Source of the DNA: Nomia melanderi
Lineage: Eukaryota > Arthropoda > Insecta > Hymenoptera > Halictidae
Length of the DNA stretch: 64,000 nt
Assembly: GCF_051020985.1 (NCBI RefSeq)
Contig: NC_135001.1
Location: forward strand, 16,857,896 to 16,921,895
Reading direction: 5' to 3'
Of this stretch, positions 38,346-52,650 are shown piece by piece; the first letter of the stretch is position 1; each line of letters begins with the position of its first letter. The translations under genes were made by a program, and so were the position numbers. The notes under the pieces are model-generated. The model saw only the letters and a list, made by a program, of their open reading frames with translations. It had not been told where the DNA came from and did not search any database.

Positions 38346-41300
38346 TGATGTGCCTAGGCAATCTAGCCAGCGTTAAAAGCGCAAAGTATAAATAATACCT
38401 AAAAACAAAGCAAAACTCAGAAGCATCAACAAGAAATCCACAATACTTAGCAAGAAAGTTCTCCTCTCGTGGTCCCCGCACTTGAAAATTCGGTTACAAA
38501 CCCGAACACTCCGTGCTATCGCATTAAATCCCACAGCCGCATGCCCCGAAAAAAGTGGCTCTGCGTGTAAAGTATCGAGTGACGAACCGCTGACACGCAA
38601 AAACAGCATCGGCTGTCCATCACGGTGCATTCGATTCCCGAAGGGTTCATCGGATCCTTCGGGCGCGCTAGTCGATCGCCGGTGCGCCCGCCGATGGCCC
38701 GCTACTTCTGCCGGCCGGTTTGCCCAGCAGAAAAGTATTGGCGCGAAGTCGCGCTCGACGGAGGGTCAAAGCCGAAAAAAGAGGTAAAGCTTTATATCGA
38801 GGAAAAGGGGATTTCGGATTTGCTGGACCATGTCCACCCATTGCATCGTTTACGTCCAATACAAACGAATGGGAGAATGAACGGGCCAGGAAGAAAGACA
38901 GATAGAGGGTGGCGAGGGGTGGTGACTATGGGGGAGTCGGCCGGGGAGGAGGGAGGGGTTGGAAAGCAAGAGAGCGATGACGATGGAAAGAGCTTGGGGA
39001 AAGGGTGAGGGCTTCGGCGCGGAGGGGAAGGCCGGGAAGGGGGGGGGGGGATAGGGCCTGAGAAACGGGAGCAGCGACCGGGATTTTAACGTCGAGCACA
39101 CTCGTTTCGAGTCGATAGGTCCACTTCGGCTGGCTTGGGAAGCAGTCGACATGGTCCAGCAACTTCCTCTCCCACCTCGACTCTCTCTTTCTCTGTTCGC
39201 CCCACGCTTTCCTTCCTGCCCTTACATCCTTCGATTCGAAACATCATCCACGTATTCGGGAGCAGAAGTGATGCAAATTTTCGCGGCCGGCATTCTCACG
39301 CGGAGTTGGGCAAATGTGATTTCATTACCGGACTGCGAATATTTAGGCAATTTCTGGCTTTCGGGAATGAATTTGTGGTTGCTGAAACGGAAGTTTGTTT
39401 TTACTGTAAGCTTCCGTGTGTTTGAAATATTCTGAACATTATAAGGATTTCTTTGTAACGCTTGTGTCGCTGCGTGCAGTGCAGTAAAAGATCTCTTTAA
39501 TCGGTTAATTGCGTTTAACCAGTATGTACGTCATGTTAAACGTCGGAATGGTATTTATGGTTTCACGATGAATTAGTTATTCTATCTGATACACGTGTAA
39601 TTCTTGTTCGTTTTACTTTGGAATATATTATAAGTACGTTCGTCCTACATTTTACGAATATATACTTCTTTGTTAGATTTTACCTCAGTTAACACGTTAA
39701 ACGAAACATCAACTTCAAACGTGTAAAGTTATTGTGTAAAGAAAATAGAAAAAGTCTACTGATTACACGTACTAGCGGCGATTTGAATTAATAGTAGCTG
39801 ATTGTATTATAAAACCGTCACTAATCTACCATTGAAATTGAGGTGATTACAGTGAGTTCTAATTGGTAATTACAAACGGGAACTTGCAGTTAAATAGAAG
39901 CTGTATTTTAATCATTATTTTCAACCCGTAATCGGATTATATTTCACTCCGTTCACATGGTCGGTGAGAATCGGTTTCTACCTGACTTCTGTGAAAGTTG
40001 ACATTTAGAAGTTGCTTGAAAGGTTGCCGTTACGATTCCATGAATTAGAGTTACGCAGAACCTGAATTAACGTTCTGAATACGTGCGGCGACTAATCCTA
40101 TGATATTTGTGGTTAATATAAAAATATTATTTCATTATGTAAGCAAGCAGAAACCAGTTTCGAAAGAAAACGTGTACACAGCATGGAAGAGTGGTTCATG
40201 GGAAGTTTGCCATGTGTTCTGTCGTAGCAAGTGGAAAACGTGAGGTTTACTTAACCCTAGAAGCTTTCGATCGAAAACAAAACGTACGATCCGTTGGCTC
40301 GGTGTTCTCTGTTTGCGCGATGTTAGTATAAAAATGGTATCGAGCCTGCAACGGTAGCACGCGTGCGTGTGCAGACCATAAATATAAACGAGGCACCGTT
40401 GCACGAAAAAGTGGGAAAATGAAATTTTCGAAATTTTGATACGAGCATAAATATCGTTATCGAGTGATGCGGAACGAAAAAAAAACCGGTACAGGAATGT
40501 GACGGTATTTACGCATTCGAAGTTTCAATAAAGATCGAATTACAATTGGATCAACAATTTACCGAACTTCCGGCGGAAAATCAATATCGTGTACGTAAAA
40601 ATAGCGCGAGGGGGTCCGGGGGCGGGAACGGGGAGGCACTGTGGATACAGTTACAAACAATTCGGCGGAATAATTAAATACGGGAGACGAATACTTTTGG
40701 GCAAAACAAATCACTGAAAAATCCAATGGAGAATAAATGCATTTAGTATTGGAAGGTGAAAATGGAAATGGATCGTCCCGATTGATGAAGCACTTTTTGT
40801 TCAGTCGCGTAGGCGGGATGCGGTGAAATTTTATTTAATGGTTCTCATGTGTTGAAGCCGGTCCCTTTTTGAAACAATGGTCTTGATGTAATCGAGGAAA
40901 ATCCTCCAACTGCGGCAGGAGTTTCAGGTAGTATTAAAATCATTATTTCCGTCTCTTGGCATTCATACGGAAATAAATAGGGTGTGCGCGCGGAGGGGGA
41001 AACGGGTGGGGGCATAGGGGCATATTACTTTCGAGAGACGCGGAAAATGGACTCGCGTATACACCAAGCAACGTAGCGAACGTATGGAAACGAATAGGCG
41101 GAAATATTACGTTCAAAGTGAGAGAGAAGGGTCGAACAAAAGGTGGGAGGCAGAGGGGCTACGAAAACGGGTTAGAGCAAGACAAAAATTGTGACGTTAC
41201 GAAGTTTGTATGTAGGTTGAGCCCGTTCACTCGATAATTATCGCAGTTGTTCTCCCTTCGACGTTTTATCGGCCGATTGACCTTCGCATTTGAGACTACA

Positions 41301-42412
41301 TAAAAGCGTTCGGGTATAAATAAACCTCGTAGTCTGCTTGAAACGTACCCATGAAATGAAATGGTCGTGTAGGTAACTTTTAAGCGAAGGGTTCAATTAG
41401 GAATAATAATTATGAACGCTTTTCTCGTTTCGTTTTCAATCGTTGATATGTATTATTTTTTAAATAAACAGGATAGAGAGTAAAATAATGTGTAACGAAG
41501 TAACAACTAGTATCGATAGATCAAGAGTGTTGTATATATTTTTGAAGAGTGTTTGTTGTTACGACGAAATCAAAAGTAAAGCTAATTTAAGTTAAGAGCG
41601 ACTCCAAAAGTGGATCGTCGTATCTACGTTTGCATGAGAAAACTAGTTTTTATTCTGTGACGTATCTTGTCGATATATATTATCATCTATTATAATTTGT
41701 ACTAGAACTATTACAGGACTATTTTTAATTTAGAATCATTGCATTCAGTTTCAAAAATCGAAAAGTATCAATTGCACGCGCTCAATTTCAATATTAGACT
41801 AGACATGATTGACTGATGTTATTATTTTCCGATAAAACAAAATTTAATACAATTTAATGTAATGATTGTAATAATTAATTTTGTAATAATTAATTAATAA
41901 TTATAAAATATAGTGAGGGGGGCGTAATGATATGAATGTTTCTCTCAGAATTATTTCAATGAATAGATAGTACAGAATACAATAGAATGTACCTTGGGCG
42001 CTTTAGCAATCATAAAATTGTATCACGCACATGTGCGACTAGTGATTCATTTGAATCAAGGCAAAGATCTAAATCGTGCTGCTTGGATTGTGAAACGACC
42101 ATTCATCGAGTCAATCAAATCGATTACGAAACAAAAATAAACAAGTTAGGCAATAGATATATCTCCATGAAGAAATAAAAAAAAAGGAACAATTAAAAAA
42201 ACTGATTAATCCGATAAAGTTTAATGAGTAAGAAATATTGCAACATTCAGATTTATTAAAATGAGAAGACAACTGTATTTATATTTTTCATAGAAAAGAA
42301 ATAACTTCTTTCTACTAGTCTCTTTTGTTCTTCTGTATAGGTATTATTATTTTATACTTTAATTAAATCACACTTTTAAAATATAATTATTAATGTTGAA
42401 AACATGTCATTC
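38346..42412. other. Gene-less stretch, GC-rich at both ends
   Basis: GC-rich at 38450-39400 and 40400-41300, AT-rich elsewhere. From about 38880 to 39052 the plus strand is strongly purine-rich and ends in a run of 12 G, meeting the G-quadruplex rule. The overlapping frames at 38482-39435 lie in all reading frames and look compositional. The 63-codon frame at 41987-42178 is unrecognised. No gene supported. Confidence 0.45.
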
Positions 42413-42637
42413 TTAACACTGAAACTACCGAACGAGACAAATTGACCCACTTCCAAATTGTTATTTTGCAAGTATTTCGATTACGAAGGCGTTTCTGCGA
42501 GAGATTTTAAATTAAACTTGTGTATTTGTAAAGACACAAGACTAGGAGACCGTTTGAATCTCACGAAACCTATTGTCCTAATTCCCGTAAGAAACTGGAA
42601 ACAGGTCACTTTAAGTACTGGATAGTTTTAATGTTAA
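42413..42637. mobile_element. TTAA-flanked MITE, family A copy 3
   Basis: A 225-bp unit with TTAA at both ends. The left terminus is CACTGAAACTACCG and the right, reverse-complemented, is CATTAAAACTATCC. Subterminal AATTGACCC on the left and GGTCAC on the right mirror each other, as in the other family A copies. It is the same length as copy 2. Confidence 0.65.
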
Positions 42638-43706
42638 AATCAAGTTCTTCCGAATAGGAATCAGAAGTCCCAAGTTTCATATTTCGTCCTTCGATCGTCG
42701 TTAGGAAACGGCCAAGCTAAACGGCACGTTAATTTTCGACTGACTCGCGGCTATTAAACATATTCGATGAAGTAACGATCGACAAGAGACATGCCCTGTC
42801 ATCGACAGGGATTGTGCGACCCGGTGCATTTCGGTGACAGAGAGTTCTGGGGAAATTAATCACGTCGCATCGTTTCGACGATTGATGGCCGCGCCCCGAC
42901 TCAAAAACCAGCGGTGCGAATATTCAAGGCCCGCGGCCTGATTTCTATTTTGTTGTAGCGCGGCGGCCGGTGTTGCTTGAAATAAATGCTGCTTAATTCA
43001 TCATTCCTTGGTGTATTATCCATGTCGTACTACCCGCTTGTCCTCGTCGCAGATAGAACCTCGGGGAATTACGCCACGAAGATCTGTGAGATGGGTTGAG
43101 TTGACGCGGTAATACTGGTTATCATCGCGCTGATTGCACCCATACCTCCCTCCATCGCCATCACCGCTACAACCATCGACTATCTTCCACTGGAACCTGC
43201 ACCTGACCTCCTGTATTACCATTCGAGCTATTCATTATATCTATCTTACACTGATCGTACCTTTCACGATGTATTGATGTACGAGAATTGGCAGACGGCA
43301 CGGTAGCTTACGAATACGCGTGGATATACACTGTTGTTTGGAACAACTTGATATGTAACGTCACAAATTAAAAACTATATATCTTAGAAATATGTAAAAG
43401 AAAATGACAAAAATTATGTATCTTTATTCTTGACCAATACGCGTATGTCTATGTTCCTTTACTGTACGCAAAAGTTCTCCGATAAAAGTTGCTTGTAAGA
43501 AATGGTACTTTCTCTTTTAATCGATGTATTGGTTCTGAACTTTTGTCCGACGGTGTATATTTGAAACTTCCTTCTAGTTGTGTTTACTTTTCATTACTGT
43601 CTTCATTGATACGCGAAAAGCATCAGACATATATACTGGATTGGAGATAAATTATTTAGACGTATGCGAATGATGGTTACTTTAGACGTAATTAACTCGG
43701 CGAATC

Positions 43707-43887
43707 GTGACCCCTTGCTCTATGGTGCAGCTACTTTCTCATTAATACTTTGTTGAAAGAAAAGGAAGATTCCAGGTATATTCTATCTTTATGTCTTCTT
43801 TAGAGTATAATAATTAATAGCAGAAGAATAATATTTTCAAAGGAATTCACCACGAGTCTGATACAATATTATAAGGCAAGGGGTTAA
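43707..43887. mobile_element. TTAA-type repeat, family B copy 2 (reverse orientation)
   Basis: A 181-bp unit that is the reverse complement of family B. The right end GCAAGGGGTTAA is intact; the left end is GTGACCCCTTGCTCTAT, with the TTAA decayed. The body shows the shared TACTTTCTCATTAATA, AGAAGAATAATATT and ACGAGTCTGA blocks. Its opposite orientation to copies 1 and 4 supports independent insertion. Confidence 0.7.
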
Positions 43888-46272
43888 TGCGCCGAATGTT
43901 ATTTAATGTTCAAATTTTGTATAAACAAATTTTGAAACTGTCAAGAAAATGTTTAAACCATTTCTGATCAATTCAACCTTTATTTTTGTTATGTATTTAG
44001 TTTTTTATAAACACTTCTAGCTAAATTGAAGGACACAAAATTACTTTTTAGAAATGTTATCCAAAAATATCTCTGAAATGTATAGTAATAGATAATTTAA
44101 TTATTTTATTGTTACTGATTGTAAGATAATTTAACTATTGTATTGTTTTGCTTCGTTTATTTCAACATATTGCATCATTTTACGTAAAGAACTATTGAAG
44201 TTATAGATAAGCGAGTAAATATACATGCAATAGTGGGATCTTTTCTCATTCTGTAGAAATAATGTATAATAGTGTGAAGTGACTTAAATAGGTGCTGTAA
44301 GAAAAGTTTTCTACTAAGAGTGTGCGCGAAAGATAATTAAGATGAAAAGTGTAAATGCGATTCAGTGTGACGAAGATGAATTTCATTTCAAAAATGAAAA
44401 TAATCGCAGATTGAAAATGTAGTTATATTTGAAGACTATATTCTAAAAAGAAATCATACTTCATACGAAGTTCAATTGATATTTTTATCACATGAATTCA
44501 ATGAAATTTTTATGTAATCTAGACGGCCACGAATAACTATAAAAATCTTTGACGTCATTTTAAATAAATTAAATATGAAGGTTAATTTTTCACCACGTTT
44601 TCAGTCTACCATGACTAAGTAATAATACTCCATGGTAATGGATTCATATGCGTCATGTCTTCTGCGAATACTTGTTACCATTTATAATCTCACGTACGGG
44701 CATCAAGGTATGCGAGTTACATGTCATAACAGCAATTGTAAATTCATTAAAATGATATTAAATGGCCGTGTGAAATAGCGGAAATTATTAAACGTGGGAG
44801 AACTGTGTATCGCGATGTATGAAATCTGCAATTCAATTCACGTTAATAGGCGAATCAGAATGTATGATACGACGTCATGCAGTCCTAGGGTCAGACACTT
44901 TGATAACTAAAACCAGCTAAATGACATTTCCAACCGAAAGAAACATCTTTCGAAGAGAAACCTAAAGTTACGATTTATTATTGTACAAATAAATACAATC
45001 GAAAATAATTTTAAAATCTTATAACTCATAACACGCAAGCAACAAATTGAAAAAAACCTCTTATACCTTAAATCAAGCTAACAAAATGATTATTCAGAGA
45101 TAAAAAATTACAATCATAAAAAAGAAGTAAATTACACTGAAATTCATAATGTTCTCACACGAGCATCCATCCGCAACATTTATTCTAACAAAACCCCTAA
45201 TACTATAGAAAAATCCGCAGCTCGTCGCAGCGGTGCACCAGACGAAATTTACGCATTTGCTCGGCGAATAAATATGAGATAAATTTATACCGCTATTTAT
45301 CCATGTTGCGAGCGCAGACAGCGGTTTATAGGTCGCGTCGCGGAACGATTGATGCCAGGTAAAACCGTCATTTGGGTATCAAACGGCAAACAAGAGTGAA
45401 ACCGACAACAGGTATCCGTTGCGTAACGGCTACTTATATGGCGCCGTTACGCGCGTGATAATGCGCCGATGCCGTGCGTAAGGGTACGATGATCAAAGCA
45501 CGGTATCATTGACGGTGAACGCGTGCTCGCGTGGTTCGGCAGGAGGAAAAAGGAGGACAGAGGCAGGCCGGGCAACAAAAAGTTGCAACTGCAGCGTTAT
45601 TTGCGCTCGTAAACATGACTCGGCGCACTGGCACATCCGCGCCCGCTCGCTCGCTCGCTCGCTGCAAAGGTAACGAATGGGAGAAGTCGAAACGGCCACA
45701 CCTTCCTCCGAAATGCACTCTGAAACCTCGGCTCGTTCTCACTGTCAGCCTCTGTCTCTGTCTATCCTGCCCTTCGCAAGCGGCGGCCGTTCCACGCTTA
45801 TGTAGCATACGTAGCCGTACGTGTTTACGCTGTGAACGCGCCTCGCCAAGCGGAACTAACGATAACGAACGGTTACGAATGTAAGGGACCGGTTCGCAAA
45901 GCAAACGACATTTCAACCGAGCGTTCCGCGCCGCTCGTGCAAGAAAAGAGAAAAGGAGATGGATTGACGCGGCGACGCGGAGAACAGATGGATGGAATGC
46001 TGGATAGGCAAACATCGCGAAGGGAGGACGCCGCGCCGGGGATGAAATCTAGGCGGATTTCCTATCCGCCGCGGGAAGCAAACAACTCATGAGTTTAATT
46101 CGAAATCAATGCACCAAACGACGAGTTATTGGTGCGAGCAGGATGGGGTAGATGCGACGGTACCCGGTGTAGTCTGTGTACTGGTTTTGCCCGCCGTTAC
46201 TACTATTCTCTGTTTATTCTTTTGAATTTTTAAGTTGACTGCGATTCAGCGAGATCGAATAAGCTTTGATTA
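43888..46272. other. Gene-less AT-rich stretch with one GC island
   Basis: AT-rich to about 45180, then a CpG-rich island to 46180. The island carries a 169-codon minus-strand frame (45506-46015), with two long plus-strand frames overlapping it. Composition is arginine/alanine/serine-rich and no domain is visible. A (GCTC)n microsatellite lies at about 45644-45664. No gene supported. Confidence 0.45.
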
Positions 46273-46492
46273 TTAAGACTAAAACTACTAGGCGGATCGA
46301 AATGACCTATTCCTGGCGTATTCATTCTGTAATCATTAAAAGGATAACACATGCTTTTGTGAAGAATTATTGAAGAAATTGATTTACCAATACAAAAGCT
46401 GAATCAAGTGAAGTTTCAATAGATGCACTCTTTGAGTATCTATAGAGAAATTTTGGAAAGTCAATTGAACTGTTCAGTAGTTTTAGTGTTAA
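46273..46492. mobile_element. TTAA-flanked MITE, family A copy 4
   Basis: A 220-bp unit with TTAA at both ends. The left terminus is GACTAAAACTACTAGG and the right, reverse-complemented, is CACTAAAACTACTGAAC. Subterminal GAAATGACC lies on the left. Its right TTAA is shared with the left end of the adjacent family B copy. Confidence 0.65.
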
Positions 46493-46719
46493 CACCTTAT
46501 TTTTTATTTCTATCACAGCTGTTGTTTATATTTTATTAAGAAGGGATATAAGAATTTCGTACTTACTCTGTGTCTACGTTTACTCTAAGGTTTAATGACT
46601 GATAATAGAAATATAGTATATAATTTATATTTTAGGGAGGAAAATAACATTTAGATTTGTTAAATGCGGTTTGAAATTTCATTGCGAGTCTGACATGATA
46701 TCATAGGGCAAGGAGTTGA
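46489..46719. mobile_element. TTAA-type repeat, family B copy 3
   Basis: Begins TTAACACCTTATTTTT and ends GCGAGTCTGACATGATATCATAGGGCAAGGAGTTGA, matching the intact right end of family B copy 2 closely over its last part. The left half is diverged. It abuts family A copy 4 at a shared TTAA, so one element probably inserted at the end of the other. Confidence 0.5.
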
Positions 46720-49700
46720 TGATAATTTTATTATTAATAGACTCTAAGTAATTCTATGAATTACATGGTTAGGCAAATAGTGTTAAGCTTATTTATTTTA
46801 TTGCGGAAGATTGCTTACTAAGAAAAATTGTGTGAACGACAGTAACTATAACTTGTACATTTACTAATTCAATTGTATGAATACAGAAAATTGTCATGTA
46901 CATAAAATAAGTAATATTTATTTCTCATGTTTTTCCTCTCGTCGTCTAGTGGCGATATTTTGTTATAACGTACTAATTATACCTACTACATTTAGAATTC
47001 AAGCTATGAAATTATTTCAGTGAGTTATAACGCATCATAGCCTCCTTTTTTTTACTCTCTATGTTAATATTTAGTAATAATAAATGGCTGGATATGAAAG
47101 CTAAAACAGAGGGAAAACGAATAACATTGTACGAGAACGAGAGAAACGGAACAAAGCTCTATCAAACTAAATGAAATTAATAGAGAGTGAGTGATATAAC
47201 ATATTTTTCTAAATCTCTTTCTTATTAAGAAACCTGTCTTAAGGCTATACTATTATGCATTATGAACATGCATTTAGGAGCCTTTCGGTTTGCTTTAAAC
47301 TCGATATAATCTTCAATATAGCAAATAATTTTCCGGTTGAGTCTAGATTATGGAAATTGTTATAAACTCGAAGCGGAAATTAGCATTAAGTGTTACAAGT
47401 AGGAAGTAATTTTCCGTTCTCTATCATCATTTCATTCACTTACGCCACATTTTCTCGGTCAACTTAGTAGGCACGTAGTCATTAACTATGATTATCGGTG
47501 GCATGACATGATCGACTCAAGGAGAACTATTCTATAATCACTAGATTCACGTATCACGTACGTTCAGGAAAACAACCAGACAATCGCACCGAATAGTTAC
47601 AAAGTCAGTTCAGTCCCACCCTTATCGTGTAGCGGACAGTTCTTCCCGCACGCTCGATATCGATATTGCATAACCAATCATTTACCCATATTATCGCACG
47701 GGCCAGTCTAATTGCGCAATACAATTACTTTACCTTGGCCAGTGGTTACGGCAACGTTTCAGTGGAACCAGAACTTTAGTAACAGTTCACTTCCTGGTAT
47801 ATCGAGTCTGGCGCGGCGCGGCGAACTATAAGTGGGCGCTAGAGGTATAAGGCGAACCGAAGAGAAATCTGTAGTCAGCTACGTGATTGCTGGGGGCATT
47901 CCTTTATGATGCTGGACAGGCTGCCCTGATATCCGGGGAAGCATCTGTAAACTTCTTGGCGAACTAATGGCGAGGCATGGAACAGGGTATAACAGTTAGT
48001 TTATGGGGACCATCCAGCGGCCTGATTCCGAGTGGTCAGTGGTACCGGGCCAAGGATTATCAACCACTTGGATCACAGCTAGCGACAGCTACAACAGCGA
48101 TACGGCAATACGGCAACAGCGGTGCGGCCGATGTTCGCGTTCCCGTGGCCGTTAGCGCCTAGGCTCTGGCCAGGCAGACGGTACTTGGCGGTCCAGGCTC
48201 CGAGCAGCGGGTGCAGCTGCATTGAGCCGCGGTAGGGATAGTAAATTACACGTTGACTAGAGCTGACAACTGCAATGCATGCCACACACCGGCGTACATG
48301 AGCTTCTGCACGAGATGCCGTGTGTTTATGCGGCCGGTGAGTCCAGCACTGTCAGCCCGTCTAGGCCACCCGGTGAATTATAGATGAGCTGCCTTAATAA
48401 AGACATGGGAGATGCCCGAAATTCTCCCGACGTTCCACCGGCCGCAGGAACTCGACGTTCCTTCGAATTGCAAACGGATACCACGTGAGTTCGTTCGGTG
48501 GTAGCCGGGGAACGCTTTCGCGAAACGCTAGCGCGCGGTGATCGTGTTTCATGCTTCTGTCTTCTACCCGGCGCATAGTGATGATGATCGGAGAATTTAG
48601 TGATATTCCGATGAAAAATCTGGAATAGAGTTTGTGCTACTGCCTGAATGTTCATTAACTCCGAAAAGGAATATTATGAACTGAATGTTTGTCTGTGTAC
48701 TAAACGGTAATACTCGATAAAATTACAAAACTTACAAAAATTGTTTAATACGTTTACTTTGCGTTTAGTTAAATTCTTTGTTAGGTTCACATTTAATTTT
48801 ATATTTTGCACTTATGTTGTACTTTAATTTACTTGTAAGTATAAGGTGTTGTAGACGTTTATTACATTAACTTTCTCTACAATTTCCAAGAATATTATTG
48901 CTTTTAATCTAGAAGCTAGACTTTGTTTGTATTGCCATTTAAATTATCTACAAAAGTATTAGTTAAGGTATTAGATTAACAGCAATTAAAAATGATAAAA
49001 CACATTGAATTATGCGACATCTGAAAACTCAAATTATATTTTGAATTTTTCAGAGGTAATTTCATTCTGGTACCTTGTATGACTCAGAAATTACAGAAAA
49101 TGTCACTACATTCTCCGATCCGGAACGCCGCGCGACGGCAGGCTGTTCATTCGAAGCACGCGGAGACCGGCAGAATTAGAGAAAAACAAGTAATTTATCG
49201 TGCTCACTAGGAGAGCCGTGACTATGAAATACGCGGTTAATTTCGCGATTAAATTTTAAAATTTCATTCCCAGGGAAACGGTACGTAAAATGACCCCGCT
49301 TTGTCCCTCCTTCGCTTTTCCCCTTAATTGGGAAACATTCTTTCGCTCGAAAGTCCTGACCCTGTTTCTCGGCGAATTGTTTAACCGTTCTTAATTGAAT
49401 TTTTATGTAACGACGCGCGATCGTTCGCGTTTAAGCGTTGCGTAAGAAATTCTCGTGTGACTCGTGTGAATGAAATAAGAATCGCCCCTCCCCCGGCAAT
49501 TACCGCAATCATCGGAAAAGGAAAGTTTACCGTGCCTCGGACAAAGCTACTCGCGTCCTTTCTTCTCCGGAAGATGTCTCGTATCGCATTACGAACACTA
49601 ACTGCCGCTTAAAGGACGACGCACCGGTGCAATGGCGCGCAGCCGTCCGGCGTACGCGCGAGTATCAGTGCCAAACACTGGTAGTTATGTATATTAGAGG

Positions 49701-52406
49701 CAGTAAAACTGATGCAAATTTATTTCAAAATTCCGCGGTGTTCTCGTAAAGTTGTTTTAAAAGTACCCTCGTAAAACGATTTCAGACCCTTTCTTCGCGC
49801 CCGCGCGCCGCGTAGACTCGTCCTCGGGAGACTTTAGCGACGACGCCTATCACCTCTTAAGTAATTCCACGTCGAACCCTTAAGGTAACGAGTTCGATCG
49901 TGAAAACGTGCTCTCGCATGGATCGTTCGCGGTCAACCGTTATACAACCTTACACGGTCGGCCTCCGGCTGGCTCGGAGTCACAATATTTTATAATACCC
50001 CGATATGACGATAGTATATTGAACGGTGCTATAACTCAGTCGGCTCTACTTTACGAAATCGCGTAAAAAGAATATTGAACGGTATACCGTGTTTTTACGG
50101 GCGCTGTTATCGTTCCCTCTTTATGCCCGCGCTGATTAACCGCACTAACCGTGAATAAACTTTTATTCGAGTTCCGAAACGGATCTATCTTTTCCTCGAT
50201 GGAATAAGCGCGAGGATCGGGTCGGGCGTCAGGGCGACGCGACGCGCGCGCGAGCCCCGGATTTTCCGGTGTTGCGTGGGGATAGGCTGATGTTGAAGTT
50301 TTGGGGGTAGGCCGATGGGGAACGAAAATTTAAGGGCAGCCGTATATTATCGCGACGAAGGGGTTGTCTGAGGTTAACTGCCAAAGCTTCGCGAAAGGGT
50401 GGCGGGATCGGGTAGCGCCGAGGGGAGCTAGAGGGGCCGAGGCTGTGCCATGAATATGCCGCCATTAGTCACACGCCGAACTACGCCGTAGAAAGAGAAG
50501 TAGGTGACACGAATTTCCCGGCATTGCGCGCTCTATTGGTATCCCGAAAGTGCCGCGCGCGGCAGTAACACGAACAATTCCCCGTGAATGCGCATTTATC
50601 TCGACCAGCCTCCCACCTTGTCCCTACGCTCAACCTCTGCCTCGACCTCGCCGGTATCCAGAAGGCTGATAAAACTTCTTGAAATTGCTGCCGGCAAGAA
50701 AAGGCCCCGGCATACCGGGTTTGATATCCGGGGAAGAATCCCGCCGCGATGCCTTGTGATGGGATCGGGTTCAATATGTACTCGTAAATTTAACGGGGGC
50801 CGGTCGAGAGATGATTCTTATGCTTTCTAGGTGTGATTGAGATAGAATCTTTAACACATTGGTTGCTACCATTGTGTGAAAAGCGTTAAACCCGGCAGCT
50901 ATTTCACTTTTTTCCAGCTATTGACGTTACTTAACATTGTAGGAATACGTTTCTTTTTTAACGTGTCTTGCAGAAATTATACGTTTTATGTAGTTTTTGG
51001 GAATGTTTTAGTTCAGCAGTCAATTTAAGTAATGAATATGTACAAGCTGAAGAATATTGGGACACGTATCGAGAGAAATTTTTATAAAAGGCTCTGGTAG
51101 ATGATGGAATTCTTAATTCATTGCATCACTTGGATTTTAATTTTAATTAAAAATTAAAAATAGATGTCTACTTTGAACACGTGTATGTTAGAATTGAGGT
51201 TGGGAGGAAATGTTTAACACGAAACAATCATTATTTATAGGAGGTAAGTATGGTGTACGAACAAATGTTCTTTGTTGTATTATTTATATTTAATCATTTT
51301 AATAATTGTTTGTCATGCAATTCATTTTAAAACGATCGGTAAAGCTTTTCCAGTTCATTTATCGTAAATTATAAGTAAAGATAGATTTTATTACATAGAT
51401 TACAATTTTAATATTTATAACAGTTGTTTAATAAATTTATTTCAAAACTTTTAATTAAATTCAGAAGATTTATATGTTACCCACAAAATTTATTACCATT
51501 TTATGAAACACTTTATAAATAATTAAACATAAATAAGTTTGGTTTCAAAAATGAGTGATTGTTGAATTTAAATTCTTCTTGTATATTACTTACTTAGCGT
51601 ATATTAAAAATGTGAGTTATTTTATTAATAACCAAATAATACTGACTTGAAGTGATTCAGCTCCTCTTGAGAATCATTACTGTATAGGAAAATTCAATAC
51701 AATATTATGAGTCTACATAATAAAATGCATAACGATTACATACATTCTGCGATGTGTATGTTCTTCGAGAATAGACGGCAAGTAAATATTTTCTCAGGAT
51801 ACCAGTGATTACACATACTCAATATGCATAGCAATATCAGACGGATATTATTAATGCAAACAATCTTGTTTGAACATCTTTTAACAAAGACGTCACAATT
51901 TCAAAAGTACTTTGGTACCTCCTACATATAATTCAGCTACTGTTACTGAAAAAACTAAAAATTGTTTAGTTCCAGAGTACATAGTCTGTAACACAGATCT
52001 ATTGGTTTGAAAATGTTACTATCCGTTTTCAAATATTGTAAATGATTAATTTTCTATCGCACAGTTATCTATACCACCTGATAAAATATTTTCAAATCTG
52101 CAAACCCTGTGGTTAGAAAAAAACACAGATTAGAAATAAAAGTGTTAAATCGGATATTAATAATATAATTTCTTTCTAGTGCTTGTGTTAACTTAATATT
52201 TCCTTATTTCCTACTAACAGTCTAATGATAAAAATTCTTTAACACGGAGCTTTAATATTCCACACACCTATGAAAAGTTTACATATATTTTACTCAATTT
52301 CTATTTTATTTAAGTACAAGTACTTGCCAGTGTTTTCATGAAAGGACCACACATAATTCATGAAGCTCCGATTAATTTCGACATGTCTCGTTATCCTAAG
52401 CGCCCA
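46720..52406. other. Gene-less stretch with GC islands
   Basis: GC-rich islands lie at 47450-48600 and 49100-50830; the rest is AT-rich. The 47.9-48.3 kb island has open frames in several phases, including a plus-strand proline/tryptophan-rich one, but I could not find borders or homology that justify an exon. A single TTAACACATTGG terminus near 50848 resembles the 55029 family without a visible partner. An AT palindrome lies at about 51135-51162. Confidence 0.4.
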
Positions 52407-52650
52407 TTAACCGCTGTCTCACAATAACGTGTCAGGCTCGTGAAGGTTTTAAACAAAATCGAATAAGCATGTTACTCGATTCTTTCGAATTCAAATGAAA
52501 TATTATTCTTCTGTTATAAATTATTATACGTTGAAGTGAAGATTGATATAGAATATACTTATCATTTTATACTTCTCCTTAATAAATTATTAATGACAAA
52601 GTAGTTGTATCGATCATAGTCGAGAAATAGATCGTAGGCCAAAGGGTTAA
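52407..52650. mobile_element. TTAA-type repeat, family B copy 4
   Basis: A 244-bp unit with TTAA at both ends (52407-52410 and 52647-52650). It shares AATAACGTGTCAGGCTCGT, the AATGAAATATTATTCTTCT block and AAATTATTAATGACAAAGTAG with copies 1 and 2. The right end is GGCCAAAGGGTTAA. It is in the same orientation as copy 1. Confidence 0.7.

Noticed and set aside
45506..46015. 169-codon minus-strand open frame in a CpG island
   Set aside because: Long plus-strand frames overlap it, the composition is arginine/alanine-rich, no domain or signal is visible, and a GCTC microsatellite lies inside. Best explained by stop-poor GC-rich DNA.
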